Assembly (NCBI GenBank): GCA_025454955.1
Contig: JALONL010000009.1
Coordinates: 1 to 64,000, forward strand
From: Bacteroidia bacterium
GTDB taxonomy: Bacteria; Bacteroidota; Bacteroidia; Palsa-965
Length of the DNA stretch: 64,000 nt
Reading direction: 5' to 3'
The notes beneath the pieces are model-generated. The model saw nothing but the letters and a program-made list of their open reading frames with translations, was not told the origin of the DNA and did not search any database. Each line of letters starts with the position of its first letter. Positions within the stretch are counted from its first letter, which is position 1. Position numbers and translations under genes: made by a program. Shown here one piece after another: positions 26,621 through 35,900 of the stretch.

Positions 26621-27301
26621 TCACTTATCTGCTTTCCGCATCAGATCAAATGAATATCCCACACTGATATTGAAAATAAGCGGGGTAAATCCGATTCCGG
26701 GATCCAGCACACCAATATTTTCCTGTTTCCCGGTGATACGGTTCAGATAACTATACGAATCCCCGTTAAGCGTAGAACTCACTGTTGGCCAAAACCTCAC
26801 ACTTGGCGCAATCATTATCCCGCGAAGCAGATTATCCTGCTTTTTAAACGGCTGATAATGTCCGTAAATGCCGATACCCAAACTGAATGTATTGTATGAT
26901 GTAACTGCGGGAGTTGAGGTTTGGGATTCGCCATCATAATAAAACTCAAAACGGTGCCATTTCGGTTCCACACGTATGTTAATCCATTCTTTTAAGCGGT
27001 AACCGATTCCGAATCCGGTTGTATAGGGCATGTGTACCGCAAGGCCCTGACGTTTCAGTTCGGGAGTAACCGATGCGCCCGAAAAATCAAGTGAAACACC
27101 ATGTGAATAGTCAGCAATCCACCGGTGATGAATATAATTTCCTTCAATATTAAACCCTTTCACAAGCAGTGGCTGCGTTAAGCCAAATACAATATTTACC
27201 TTTTTATCGGTTTTCCAGTCCTGTGCTGAAGCATTCAACACTACAAAACAACACATTGCCGATAACAATGCATGTACAGAATAGCCTATTTTGCCTTTCA
27301 T
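26621..27301 (-). CDS. Outer-membrane beta-barrel-like protein
   Basis: This 226-aa protein starts at ATG 27301, which gives a signal peptide (M-K-G-K-I-G-Y-S-V ... N-A-S-A-Q). The mature part is rich in aromatic, alternating strands (N-I-R-V-E-P-K-W-H-R-F-E-F-Y; L-I-F-N-I-S-V-G-Y-S-F-D-L) as in small outer-membrane barrels. No named family was recognised. It lies next to a Crp-like regulator gene on the same strand, with ~75 bp between them. Confidence 0.65.
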   Translation of the reverse strand: MKGKIGYSVHALLSAMCCFVVLNASAQDWKTDKKVNIVFGLTQPLLVKGFNIEGNYIHHRWIADYSHGVSLDFSGASVTPELKRQGLAVHMPYTTGFGIGYRLKEWINIRVEPKWHRFEFYYDGESQTSTPAVTSYNTFSLGIGIYGHYQPFKKQDNLLRGIMIAPSVRFWPTVSSTLNGDSYSYLNRITGKQENIGVLDPGIGFTPLIFNISVGYSFDLMRKADK

Positions 27302-27376
27302 TTTTATTTGATTTTTATAAGGCAAAATTCGCTTACGGCTATTTCCTGTACATTCACATTTGTTAATAAAGCATGT

Positions 27377-27937
27377 TTACTTCTTGATACGGCTCAATGA
27401 CTGTGGTTTAATTCCCAGATAAGCCGCTATCAGATACTGCGGAACACGATTAATCAATTCAGGCGAATCTTTCATGAACTTATAGTACCGGTCGCGGGCA
27501 TTTAATGTGGCCAGACTGCTGGCATATTCAGTATTCCGTGTAAAAGACAATTCGGTATAATAACTCCGCAGCGCCATAAACCGGGGCTGAATCTCAAACA
27601 GTTCATTCATTTTCTGCCCCGACAATAACAGCAATTGCGTGTCTTCAAGTGCTTTTATATTCATATCAGATGGCGTACCTGAAGCAAAGCTTTTGAGATA
27701 GGCCACCCAGTTATTTTCAAGCGTAAAATCGGCAGGAATCTCAACCCCGTCAGCCAGTTTGTAATGCATCATCAGCCCACGCGTAATGTAGCCTAAATGC
27801 CTGCTTATCTGCCCTTCTTTGAGAAAGTATTCGCCTTTACGCACCTCAGCCGGTTCAAATGAATTATTGAAAAGTGCTATTTCGGCATCGGTAAAATCAG
27901 CAATCGTTTTTATCTCTTCAGTAAGGTGGGAATACAT
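27377..27937 (-). CDS. Crp/Fnr family regulator (degenerate)
   Basis: This 186-aa protein starts at ATG 27937 (M-Y-S-H-L-T-E-E-I). Residues ~15-115 form a cyclic-nucleotide-binding-like jelly roll with F-L-K-E-G-Q and a G-x-x-S/T region that lacks the canonical cAMP phosphate cassette. The C-terminus has a short helix-turn-helix ending Y-L-G-I-K-P-Q-S-L-S-R-I-K-K, typical of Bacteroidota Crp/Fnr proteins of this size. Ligand and target are unknown. The barrel-protein gene downstream may be a target. Confidence 0.85.
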   Translation of the reverse strand: MYSHLTEEIKTIADFTDAEIALFNNSFEPAEVRKGEYFLKEGQISRHLGYITRGLMMHYKLADGVEIPADFTLENNWVAYLKSFASGTPSDMNIKALEDTQLLLLSGQKMNELFEIQPRFMALRSYYTELSFTRNTEYASSLATLNARDRYYKFMKDSPELINRVPQYLIAAYLGIKPQSLSRIKK

Positions 27938-28075
27938 TAGTATATGTATGTGGTTTAACTTTCTGTCAGCTGATATTAAGTCTCTGTGCAGCATACACAA
28001 AGTTGAAGCGCAGTAACAAGATAAACAATCTCATCATATACTGATCAATTTTTCCACTGCCGGACAGAGCGCAGT

Positions 28076-28615
28076 TTAGTGCTGTCCGTATTTTCTCAGG
28101 TATTCATTCAACATCGCTTCCATCTTTGCTGCTTTAACACCCAGCAACACAGTAGATAAAATTATTGCCGTGCCATACATTGTGCGGTTTGCATCGGCCA
28201 TGGGCCAGTTTTTGCCGGTGGTTTGTTTACGGTGTTCGAGAAATGCGGCTTCGTTCCATAAATGCACGGCAACCACTTTTTGAATTACATCGTTTCTGAG
28301 TTCAAAACCGCGTATGGCCTGCCAGGGAATTTCGAGCGTATGGCCAAGTTGCAATGTGCTTTTTATACCCGCCGGGGTGAGTTCAACATACACACCTTTG
28401 CCGGTTAACATGCGGTATATGCTTAGTATTATTCCCAGTACGGCCAGCCCCATGCCAACCCATAACAGCGAGGTTACAATAATTCCCGGCCGCATTCCCC
28501 ATGCTTTTAGCAGGTAGAAATACATAAAAGCCAGTAATGCGCCCAATGCGGCCATTACAAACAGAATGATAATATACCTTTGGCTGGAAGTGGTAAAACG
28601 ATAGGTGTCTTTCAT
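28076..28615 (-). CDS. STM3941-like membrane protein
   Basis: This 179-aa protein starts at ATG 28615 (M-K-D-T-Y-R-F). Two membrane helices near 15-35 and 45-68 are followed by a PH-like cytoplasmic domain with V-Y-V-E-L-T-P-A-G-I-K-S and I-P-W-Q-A-I-R-G-F-E. The arrangement (two helices, W-x-x-I-x-x-F/I, D/N tail) matches the STM3941/PH-like family of unknown role. It is transcribed alone. Confidence 0.7.
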   Translation of the reverse strand: MKDTYRFTTSSQRYIIILFVMAALGALLAFMYFYLLKAWGMRPGIIVTSLLWVGMGLAVLGIILSIYRMLTGKGVYVELTPAGIKSTLQLGHTLEIPWQAIRGFELRNDVIQKVVAVHLWNEAAFLEHRKQTTGKNWPMADANRTMYGTAIILSTVLLGVKAAKMEAMLNEYLRKYGQH

Positions 28616-28691
28616 ACTTTTTGAGTTATCTCCCGCCAAAGAAAACCATTCACCGCTACAAAACAAAACCCCGGCCGCGGCAATTCGTATA

Positions 28692-28853
28692 AGAGGCTGT
28701 TAGGATTTTTTCTTACTAATGATTTTGCGCCTTTTTTGACTGCTCTTCGTTGGTTTTTTCGCCGAGACCCTCCGGGTATCGACTCAAAAACCGCCTCAAT
28801 CAGTCAAAAAATCCTGCAAAATCAAAGCGCAACAAAAAATCCTAACAGCCTCT
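28692..28853. repeat. 162-bp palindromic element (MITE/large-hairpin type)
   Basis: Perfect 19-bp terminal inverted repeats (AGAGGCTGTTAGGATTTTT at 28692-28710 and its complement at 28835-28853) enclose a sequence that is itself an imperfect palindrome to its centre (GATTTTGC, TTTTTTGACTG and GAGACCC-type arms pair). It contains no ORF. The element can fold into one long hairpin, and it sits 44 bp upstream of the 1112-aa propeller/phosphatase gene. It resembles dispersed palindromic elements of Bacteroidota genomes; no target duplication is obvious. Confidence 0.8.
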
Positions 28854-28896
28854 GAGATTTGCCGCCCCCTCAGTTTTTGTTATCTTCACCTGCCGT

Positions 28897-31800
28897 ATGT
28901 ACCGTATTTCAGGTAGTTTTCTTGCCAGGCTTTTACTGGTTGTCTGTGGGCTTTTTGCCCCCGCGTTTCTCTTTGCCCAGGATTTTAAGTTTAACCACCT
29001 CGGCCGCGAAAACGGGCTCTCCCAGTCGGTGGTAAACTGTGTGTTGCAGGACCACAACGGGTTTATGTGGTTTGGCACACAGGAAGGGCTTAACCGCTAC
29101 GACGGCTATACATTTAAGGTATATAAACGCATTCCGGGCGATACCACTTCACTTTCCAACAATTTCATTTACTCGCTCTGCGAAGACCATTTGGGCAATA
29201 TCTGGATTGGCACCAATGGCGGCGGGGTAAATGTATTCAACCCGGCTACCGATAAATTTCTGCACTATCAGGCCCAGAAAAGCAAGCGGGGCACGCTCTC
29301 CAACAATATTGTGCGAAGCATTGTCATGGACAATCAAAACCGGATCTGGGTGGGCACCGATGCGGGACTCAACCTGTTCAATCGCGCAAAACAAAATTTC
29401 ACCACCTGGACCACCAACCCCAACGACCCGTACAGCCTGCCCGAAAAAAGCATTTATGCGCTGGTGTGCGATTTGAAAGGGCAGTTGTGGATTGGCACCT
29501 ACGGCAGCGGAATAAGCCGGTTCAGCGAAACGGAAGGGAAATTTTACACCTACATTTTTTCCGAAAGCCAGATCAAAAAATTCAGCACCACCGAAGTGCT
29601 TTCGCAGATGCTGCAATTTCCGGAGAAAATAAATCAGGTGCGTTCGCTGCTGGTGTACGACAAAGACAAACTCTGGGTGGGAACCGACGGGGCCGGGCTT
29701 GCCGTATTCGACCTCAACGCAAACGAATTCATAGGCATCCTGCTCACACATCCGCAAAGTAAAAGCCGCATACACAGCATGACCGAAGACGGCGAGGGCA
29801 ATATCTGGCTGGGCATGTACGAGAAAGGCCTCAACATATACAGTCGTGGCGAAGGGGTGTTTCAGGAATACGTGCCCGATGCGCGCGATAAGTTCTCCAT
29901 TCGCTCCTCGTCGGTAAAAGTGGTATATGCCGACCGCAGCCACAACGTCTGGCTCGGCACCAACGGCGACGGCATAGATGTGAGTTTTAAATCCTCGTCA
30001 ATCATTTCACACATACGCCGTTCGGAGCGGCCCGGTGTGGGCGATAATACCCTGCGCAGCAACGAAATTTTTGCCACACTCGAAGACTACAAAGGCGATA
30101 TATGGATTGGTTCCTACGGCGGCGGACTCTCGCGCCTGCACCGCTCCACGGGCGAGTTTGTTCACTTCCCCGAACTTTCCACCTCGGGCAACAACGCCGT
30201 GCTTTCGCTGCTCGAAACACGCGACAGCAGCCTCTGGGTGGGCACCTGGGGCGACGGTATAAACCGCTATTTCCCAAAAACAGGACAAATAATCAAGTAC
30301 TCGCCCAAAAACGTAAACCGCCTCGGCACGGTGCTTTGTCTTACCGAAGACCCGGTAACCAACCACGTATGGGCCGGTACGCTCAAGGAAGGGCTTTACA
30401 ATATTGACCCCGCCACCGGAAAATACACCCGCTTTACCAAAGACTCATCGGGCCTGGTAAGCAACGACATTAACTGCCTGTACGTGGAAAAAGACGGCAC
30501 GTTGTGGATTGGCACACGCACCGGCGGGGTAATGTGCAGAAATGCCCAAACGGGAAATTTCATTACCATACAGCACAACGATGCCGACAACAAATCGCTT
30601 TCGGCCAACCTTGTGTACTGCATTACCGAAGACCTGAGCGGAAACATCTGGATTTCCACCTCAAACGGACTCAACCGCTACGACAAACGCACACGGCAAA
30701 TAACCTCGTGGTACGAACGCGACGGACTGCCGAGCGACAATATCTATGGCATTGTGGTGGATGCCAACGGAAAACTCTGGCTCAGCCACAACCGCGGCAT
30801 CACACTTTTCGATCCTACCAAAACAGGCATCGAGAGTTTCCGCAACTTCACTCCCGGCAGCGGCGTGCAGTCGGGCGAGTTTAACCAGGGCGCTTATTCC
30901 TCCACCCGAAGGGGCGAAATTGTGTTTGGCGGGCAGGAAGGCATAAACATTGTGGATCCGCAGAAAATAAACCGCCGTTCGGAGCCGCCGCCTGTGTTCA
31001 TTACTTCTTACAAACGTTTCGAGAAAGAAGTAATGTTTAACGATTCCATCATTACCCGCCGAAACAGCATTGAAGTAAGCTGGCGCGATAACTACTTCCA
31101 GTTTGAAGTGGCCGCGCTCGACTTTGTGGATCCCTCGCGCAACCTCTATCAGTACAAACTCGAAGGTTTCGACGATGACTGGTCGCCGGCCACCAACAAC
31201 CGCTTTATCAGCTACACCAACCTGCCCGGCGGAAGCTACACCCTGCGCGTGCGCGCCTGCAACAGCAGCGGCGAGTGGAACGAAAACGGACTCAGCCTGC
31301 GCATTGTGGTGAAGCCCCCGTTCTGGCGCACCAACTGGTTTTATGCGCTGTGCATTTTTCTGGCCATTATTGGCGTAATTCTCTTCACCCGTTTGCGCAC
31401 AGCCTCCATACGCAAGGAAAAACGCATACTCGAAGAAAAAGTGGCCGAGCGCACCCGCGAACTGGCGCAGAAAAACGAAGACATTACCAGCAGCATCGAA
31501 TACGCCCGCCGCATTCAGTTTGCCATTCTGCCCGAACTCGAACACATTACCAATCATTTCCCCGAAAACTTTATCCTTTACCGGCCCAAAGACATTGTAA
31601 GCGGCGACTTCTTCTGGTTTGCCGAACGCAGCGGACGAAAAATATTTGTGGTGGCCGACTGCACCGGACATGGCGTACCTGGCGCGCTCATGAGTGTAAT
31701 TGGTCACAACCTGCTCAACCAGCTTGTGCTCGAAAAAGGCATTACCGAGCCCTCCGAAATACTGCGGCAGATGAACCAGGGCGTGCGCGCGGCACTCAAA

Positions 31801-32235
31801 CAGGATCAGGGCGAACAGGACACGGCCGACGGCATGGACATGATTGTATGCACGTTTGAAGGCCACGACGTGCTTTACGCCGGAGCATTGCGTCCGCTGG
31901 TGGTGGTGCGAAACGACGGCACACTGCGTAAAATGGAATGCGACCGCTACACCATTGGCGGCGCACAGGACATACGCGAACGCACCTACACCACACACCG
32001 TTTCCGCGCCGAAAAAGGCGATATGCTCTACTTCTTCACCGACGGTTACGCCGATCAGTTTGGCGGCCCCAACGGAAAAAAACTCATGATGAAACGCCTG
32101 CTCGAAATTTTCGCACACATTCACAAACTCCCCGTGCTCGATCAGATGCAGTTTCTGGAAACCGAATTCGAAAACTGGCGCAACGAAAACGATCAGATAG
32201 ACGATGTGCTGGTGGCCGGAATAAAAATAGCCTGA
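28897..32235 (+). CDS. Propeller-sensor SpoIIE/PP2C phosphatase
   Basis: This 1112-aa membrane sensor has a signal peptide at 1-28 (ending F-L-F-A-Q), then two-component-regulator propeller blades to ~residue 680 (recurring G-N-I-W-I-G-T-N-G-G-G-V and L-S-N-N-I-V). A Y_Y_Y domain follows at ~715-805 (G-F-D-D-D-W-S-P ... Y-T-N-L-P-G-G-S-Y-T-L-R-V-R), a membrane helix near 815-835, a coiled coil (K-R-I-L-E-E-K-V-A-E-R-T-R-E) and a SpoIIE-type PP2C phosphatase at ~870-1112 (S-G-D-F-F-W-F; D-C-T-G-H-G-V-P-G; D-G-Y-A-D-Q-F-G). It would convert a periplasmic signal into serine/threonine dephosphorylation. The stop codon overlaps the start of the next gene (ATGA). Confidence 0.93.
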   Translation: MYRISGSFLARLLLVVCGLFAPAFLFAQDFKFNHLGRENGLSQSVVNCVLQDHNGFMWFGTQEGLNRYDGYTFKVYKRIPGDTTSLSNNFIYSLCEDHLGNIWIGTNGGGVNVFNPATDKFLHYQAQKSKRGTLSNNIVRSIVMDNQNRIWVGTDAGLNLFNRAKQNFTTWTTNPNDPYSLPEKSIYALVCDLKGQLWIGTYGSGISRFSETEGKFYTYIFSESQIKKFSTTEVLSQMLQFPEKINQVRSLLVYDKDKLWVGTDGAGLAVFDLNANEFIGILLTHPQSKSRIHSMTEDGEGNIWLGMYEKGLNIYSRGEGVFQEYVPDARDKFSIRSSSVKVVYADRSHNVWLGTNGDGIDVSFKSSSIISHIRRSERPGVGDNTLRSNEIFATLEDYKGDIWIGSYGGGLSRLHRSTGEFVHFPELSTSGNNAVLSLLETRDSSLWVGTWGDGINRYFPKTGQIIKYSPKNVNRLGTVLCLTEDPVTNHVWAGTLKEGLYNIDPATGKYTRFTKDSSGLVSNDINCLYVEKDGTLWIGTRTGGVMCRNAQTGNFITIQHNDADNKSLSANLVYCITEDLSGNIWISTSNGLNRYDKRTRQITSWYERDGLPSDNIYGIVVDANGKLWLSHNRGITLFDPTKTGIESFRNFTPGSGVQSGEFNQGAYSSTRRGEIVFGGQEGINIVDPQKINRRSEPPPVFITSYKRFEKEVMFNDSIITRRNSIEVSWRDNYFQFEVAALDFVDPSRNLYQYKLEGFDDDWSPATNNRFISYTNLPGGSYTLRVRACNSSGEWNENGLSLRIVVKPPFWRTNWFYALCIFLAIIGVILFTRLRTASIRKEKRILEEKVAERTRELAQKNEDITSSIEYARRIQFAILPELEHITNHFPENFILYRPKDIVSGDFFWFAERSGRKIFVVADCTGHGVPGALMSVIGHNLLNQLVLEKGITEPSEILRQMNQGVRAALKQDQGEQDTADGMDMIVCTFEGHDVLYAGALRPLVVVRNDGTLRKMECDRYTIGGAQDIRERTYTTHRFRAEKGDMLYFFTDGYADQFGGPNGKKLMMKRLLEIFAHIHKLPVLDQMQFLETEFENWRNENDQIDDVLVAGIKIA

Positions 32236-32639
32236 TGAAAACAATGCTGCGCATCGGTTTCTGTATCTGGCTCTGCTTTACCGCAGCAGCCGCACACGGG
32301 CAATGCGATACCGTGTACACACCCGAAGCATCGGGCTGCGCTTACACGCCCGGGCAAGATTCGCTGATGCGGTTTATGAAACAGCAACTCATTCCCGTAT
32401 TGCAAAAACTCCCCGAGGCCGAAAAACAACGCATCACCAAACTGCTGGTGGTAATGACAGTGGATGCACAGGGGAAAATAATTGATATACACCTCCCCCA
32501 TTTCACCGGCCCGCCCTCAGCACTTCAAGAACTTAAAAAACGCATTGCGGCCATGCAGGGCTGGAGTACCGGCCAGGTAAACGGAAAGGCGGTGTGTACC
32601 GAAGTGTTTTGGGGGATGAATTGTGTGGTGTGGGAATAA
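32235..32639 (+). CDS. Small exported TonB-C-like protein
   Basis: This 134-aa protein starts at ATG 32235, overlapping the stop codon of the phosphatase gene, so translation is coupled. The signal peptide is M-K-T-M-L-R-I-G-F ... A-H-G-Q. Mature residues contain the T-V-D-A-Q-G-K-I-I-D-I-H strand and a W-x-x-G-Q-V-N-G-K-A-V segment as in TonB C-terminal-like domains, but there is no transmembrane anchor or Pro-rich linker. Probably periplasmic. Coupling to the phosphatase hints at a joint pathway. Confidence 0.75.
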   Translation: MKTMLRIGFCIWLCFTAAAAHGQCDTVYTPEASGCAYTPGQDSLMRFMKQQLIPVLQKLPEAEKQRITKLLVVMTVDAQGKIIDIHLPHFTGPPSALQELKKRIAAMQGWSTGQVNGKAVCTEVFWGMNCVVWE

Positions 32640-32734
32640 GCAACCGACCTTTGTGCTGCCTGTGACAGGCAGCCTTCTGCGGGAATTCGCGGGAAGCAGG
32701 AGATGGCCACAAATTCATGGATAAATACCTTTCT

Positions 32735-32893
32735 CCCACGAAAATTTTTCCCTAACCCGAAGAAAATTTCCTGTTACCCGGAAAATATCTCCGCCCCTAA
32801 AAACCTCCTCTCGCCCGAAAAGAGGGCATTTCTTCCCAAAAAGAGGGAATCTTTTCCCGAAATACTCCTCGTTTCACCCTAAAGGCTCATCAT
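32735..32893. repeat. Degenerate 21-bp-periodic CCCGAAAA tract
   Basis: CCC triplets followed by A-rich then T/C-rich sequence recur with starts at 32735, 32756, 32777, 32795, 32814, 32835, 32856 and 32877 (mostly 21 bp apart, about two helical turns). Units are diverged. The tract lies in the 345-bp gene-free stretch between the TonB-like gene and the large adhesin-like gene; no ORF with coding character covers it. Confidence 0.6.
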
Positions 32894-32985
32894 CCCGGTT
32901 GAATTCCGGATTTTGGAAGCCTGTTTCCTGAAACAAAACTGGCAGTACATTGTTAGATAAATCAGTACCCCAATAGTACCTGAAC

Positions 32986-35900
32986 ATGTACAAAAATATA
33001 GCATCATCTGCCCCTTTTTTTAAGGTGTTTTTAATGTGTTTTTTCTTTCAATTTAGTGCTGAAATATTACACAGTACTGATTTGAAAAATGGTCAGTTCT
33101 CTTCTGCGCTGAATCAGCCCAAACAGGTTTATTACGAAGAGAATAAAAACCAGTGGCCTTCGCAGGTATTGTTTAAAGCAAATGTATCGGGCGGAGTCGT
33201 ATTTCTGGAAAGCGATCGTTTTACCTTCAGCAATTACCATGCAGCTGATCTCGACAAGGCCAGGCCGGATGAAGAAACCGGGATGGTCGATTCGGCCCGA
33301 TTAATTCGCTGCCATGCGTGGAGCGTACATTTCGGCAATACTTTGCCCACTGCGATTGCAGAAGGACAGTCGAAACTGAATGCCTATTCAAACTACTTCA
33401 TTGGAAATGATGCGAGTAAATGGGCCGGTTTCGTGAGGCGTTTTGAAAGCGTTTATTATTCGGGGCTTTACAATGGTATTGACCTTCATGCAAAAAGTGA
33501 AGGCAGCTGGTTTAAGTACGATTTTATTGTGTCGGCCGGTGCCGATGTGTCGCAAATCAATTTGACGTATGAAGGCATCGTACCTCAGTTGCAGCCCGAC
33601 GGATCGCTGCTGCTTGCCCTGAGTAGCGGAAATGTAACCGAGCAGCGCCCCGTAGCCTGGCAAGTGCTTAACGGCCTTGAAATTCCGGTACGCTGCGAAT
33701 ACATGCTCAGCGGAAATGTACTGCGCTTTGCATTCCCCGATGGATACAACCGGCAATTACCGCTCATTATTGATCCGGTGGTGGTTGGGGCTACTTATTC
33801 GGGATCGTTTGCTCCTCTTCTGGCTTACTCCGGAACTTATGACGATCAGGGGAATATTTATGCTACCGGAAGTTGTTCCAGTTTGGGTTATCCCACCACC
33901 GTGGGTGCATACAACACCACATTCAGCGGGCCCAATGATATTGTGATTACAAAATTTGATACCACAGCCTCCACACAAATTTATTCTACCTACATAGGAG
34001 GAACCAGCGCCGAAGCCGTATTCAGCATGATTGTAAGCCCTGCCGGCGAGCTTTACATTATGGGGTATTCCGCATCGGCCAATTATCCGATCACTCCCAC
34101 TGCTTACGACGGAACAATTAGTGGAACCTGGGACATTATCATTACACGATTTAACGCCACCGGATCGGCACTGCTTGGCTCTACTTTTATTGGCGGCTCC
34201 AATGTGGATGGATTTGATCTTCTGGTGGGGAGTTTTACCGCACGTTCTGAAATTATTCTTGGCCCCAATGGCAATGTGTATGTGGCCAGCAATACGCGGT
34301 CGGTTGATTTTCCGGTTTCACCGGGTGCAGCACAAACAGTGTTTGGCGGACAGCAGGATGCAGTAGTTTTTTCCATGCCTCCGGGGCTGAACAGTCTTCT
34401 TTTTTCCACCTACCTCGGTGGTACTCTAACAGACGGTGCGCGGTCGCTGCGGGTCAATCAAACCAACGGCGATATTTATGTGTGCGGCGCAACCAGCAGT
34501 TCAAATTTTCCGGTTACACCGGGGGCTTACCAAACTGTTTTTACCGGCGGAATTGATGCGTATGTGACACGCCTGAATTCGAATGCCACAGCCATTGTGG
34601 CTTCAACTTACTATGGTATTCCGGTTTGTGTGGAACATTTTGTGCATACCGAATTAAATGCGGCAGGAGAAGTTTACCTCGCCGGAAGGGTTAATCTCGG
34701 TTTGAGTTCCGGCACTCCCATTACAGCCGGTGTTTATTCAAACCCAAACAGCAGTGTGTTGATTACAAAAATGGATCCGACGCTGGGCAGTGTCATTTTT
34801 TCCACACGAATTGGTAATTCTACGCCTAATACCGCGCAGCTTATTATGACTGCATTTATGGTTGATGATTGCGAGAACATCTTCATAGCCGGAGTCGGCG
34901 CTTTTAACTATCCCACTACCCCCAATGCCCTTTATCCCAATAATACAGCCCCAAGTGGCGGGTTGTATGTGGCGCATCTTGCTCCCAATGCCACTTCATT
35001 AGTTTATGCCACACAACTCACCGGTGCACACAGCTACGGAGGCATGAGCCGCTTCTCGCGCAGTGGCGTTTTATACCAGAGTGTTGCTGCGTTAAACGTA
35101 TTTTTTCAGACTACCCCGGGCGCTTATGCAACCACTCCCAATGTGAATGATGATATGTGTGCCGTTAAATTCGACCTGCAGGTTCCGCCTGCCGCACAGG
35201 CCCGCGCCGAAACACTTTTGGGCGATACCGGCTGCGCCCCGTTTACTGTTTCGTTTAGCAACTCAAGCACCGGAACCAGCTTTAGCTGGGATTTTGGCGA
35301 TGGTTCGCCAGTTATAAATGCATTTTCCCCTTTCCATGTTTACACTACTCCCGGAACATATACAGTCACACTTATTGCATCCAGTATTCTGGGATGCGTT
35401 GTCAGCGATACACTTTTCCTGAACATTACTGTACTTCCGGAGCCATCTGTAAACCTCGGTACAGATACTGCGCTGTGCGGAAATTCGGGCAATTTTTTGC
35501 TCGATGCCGCAAACCCCGGACTTACTTACAACTGGTCAACCGGAGCCACCACACAAACTATTTTGCCCACTGCCCCCGGCACATACTGGGTAGTGGCCGA
35601 TAATGGTTTCTGCACCGATACCGATTCGATACTCATCGCTTTCACACCAGCCCCGCTACCAATAAACGATACCACATTGTGCGCCGGGCAAACGCAAACA
35701 CTTACCGCCACATCGGGCCAAAGCTGGCTCTGGAATACGGGAGCAACCACGCCAGGCATAAGCGTAACGCAAACCGGCACTTACAGCGTAATTGTAAATG
35801 ACGGTGCATGTGTGTTTAACGATACGGCAGTGGTAACTTTTCTCCCGGTGCCGGTGGTAAGCCTCGGTGCCGATACTGTGCTGTGCGGGAGTCTGGGCAA

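Noticed and set aside
30661..32244. 527-codon antisense ORF
   Set aside because: Shadow of the propeller/phosphatase gene; no start context or recognisable domains.
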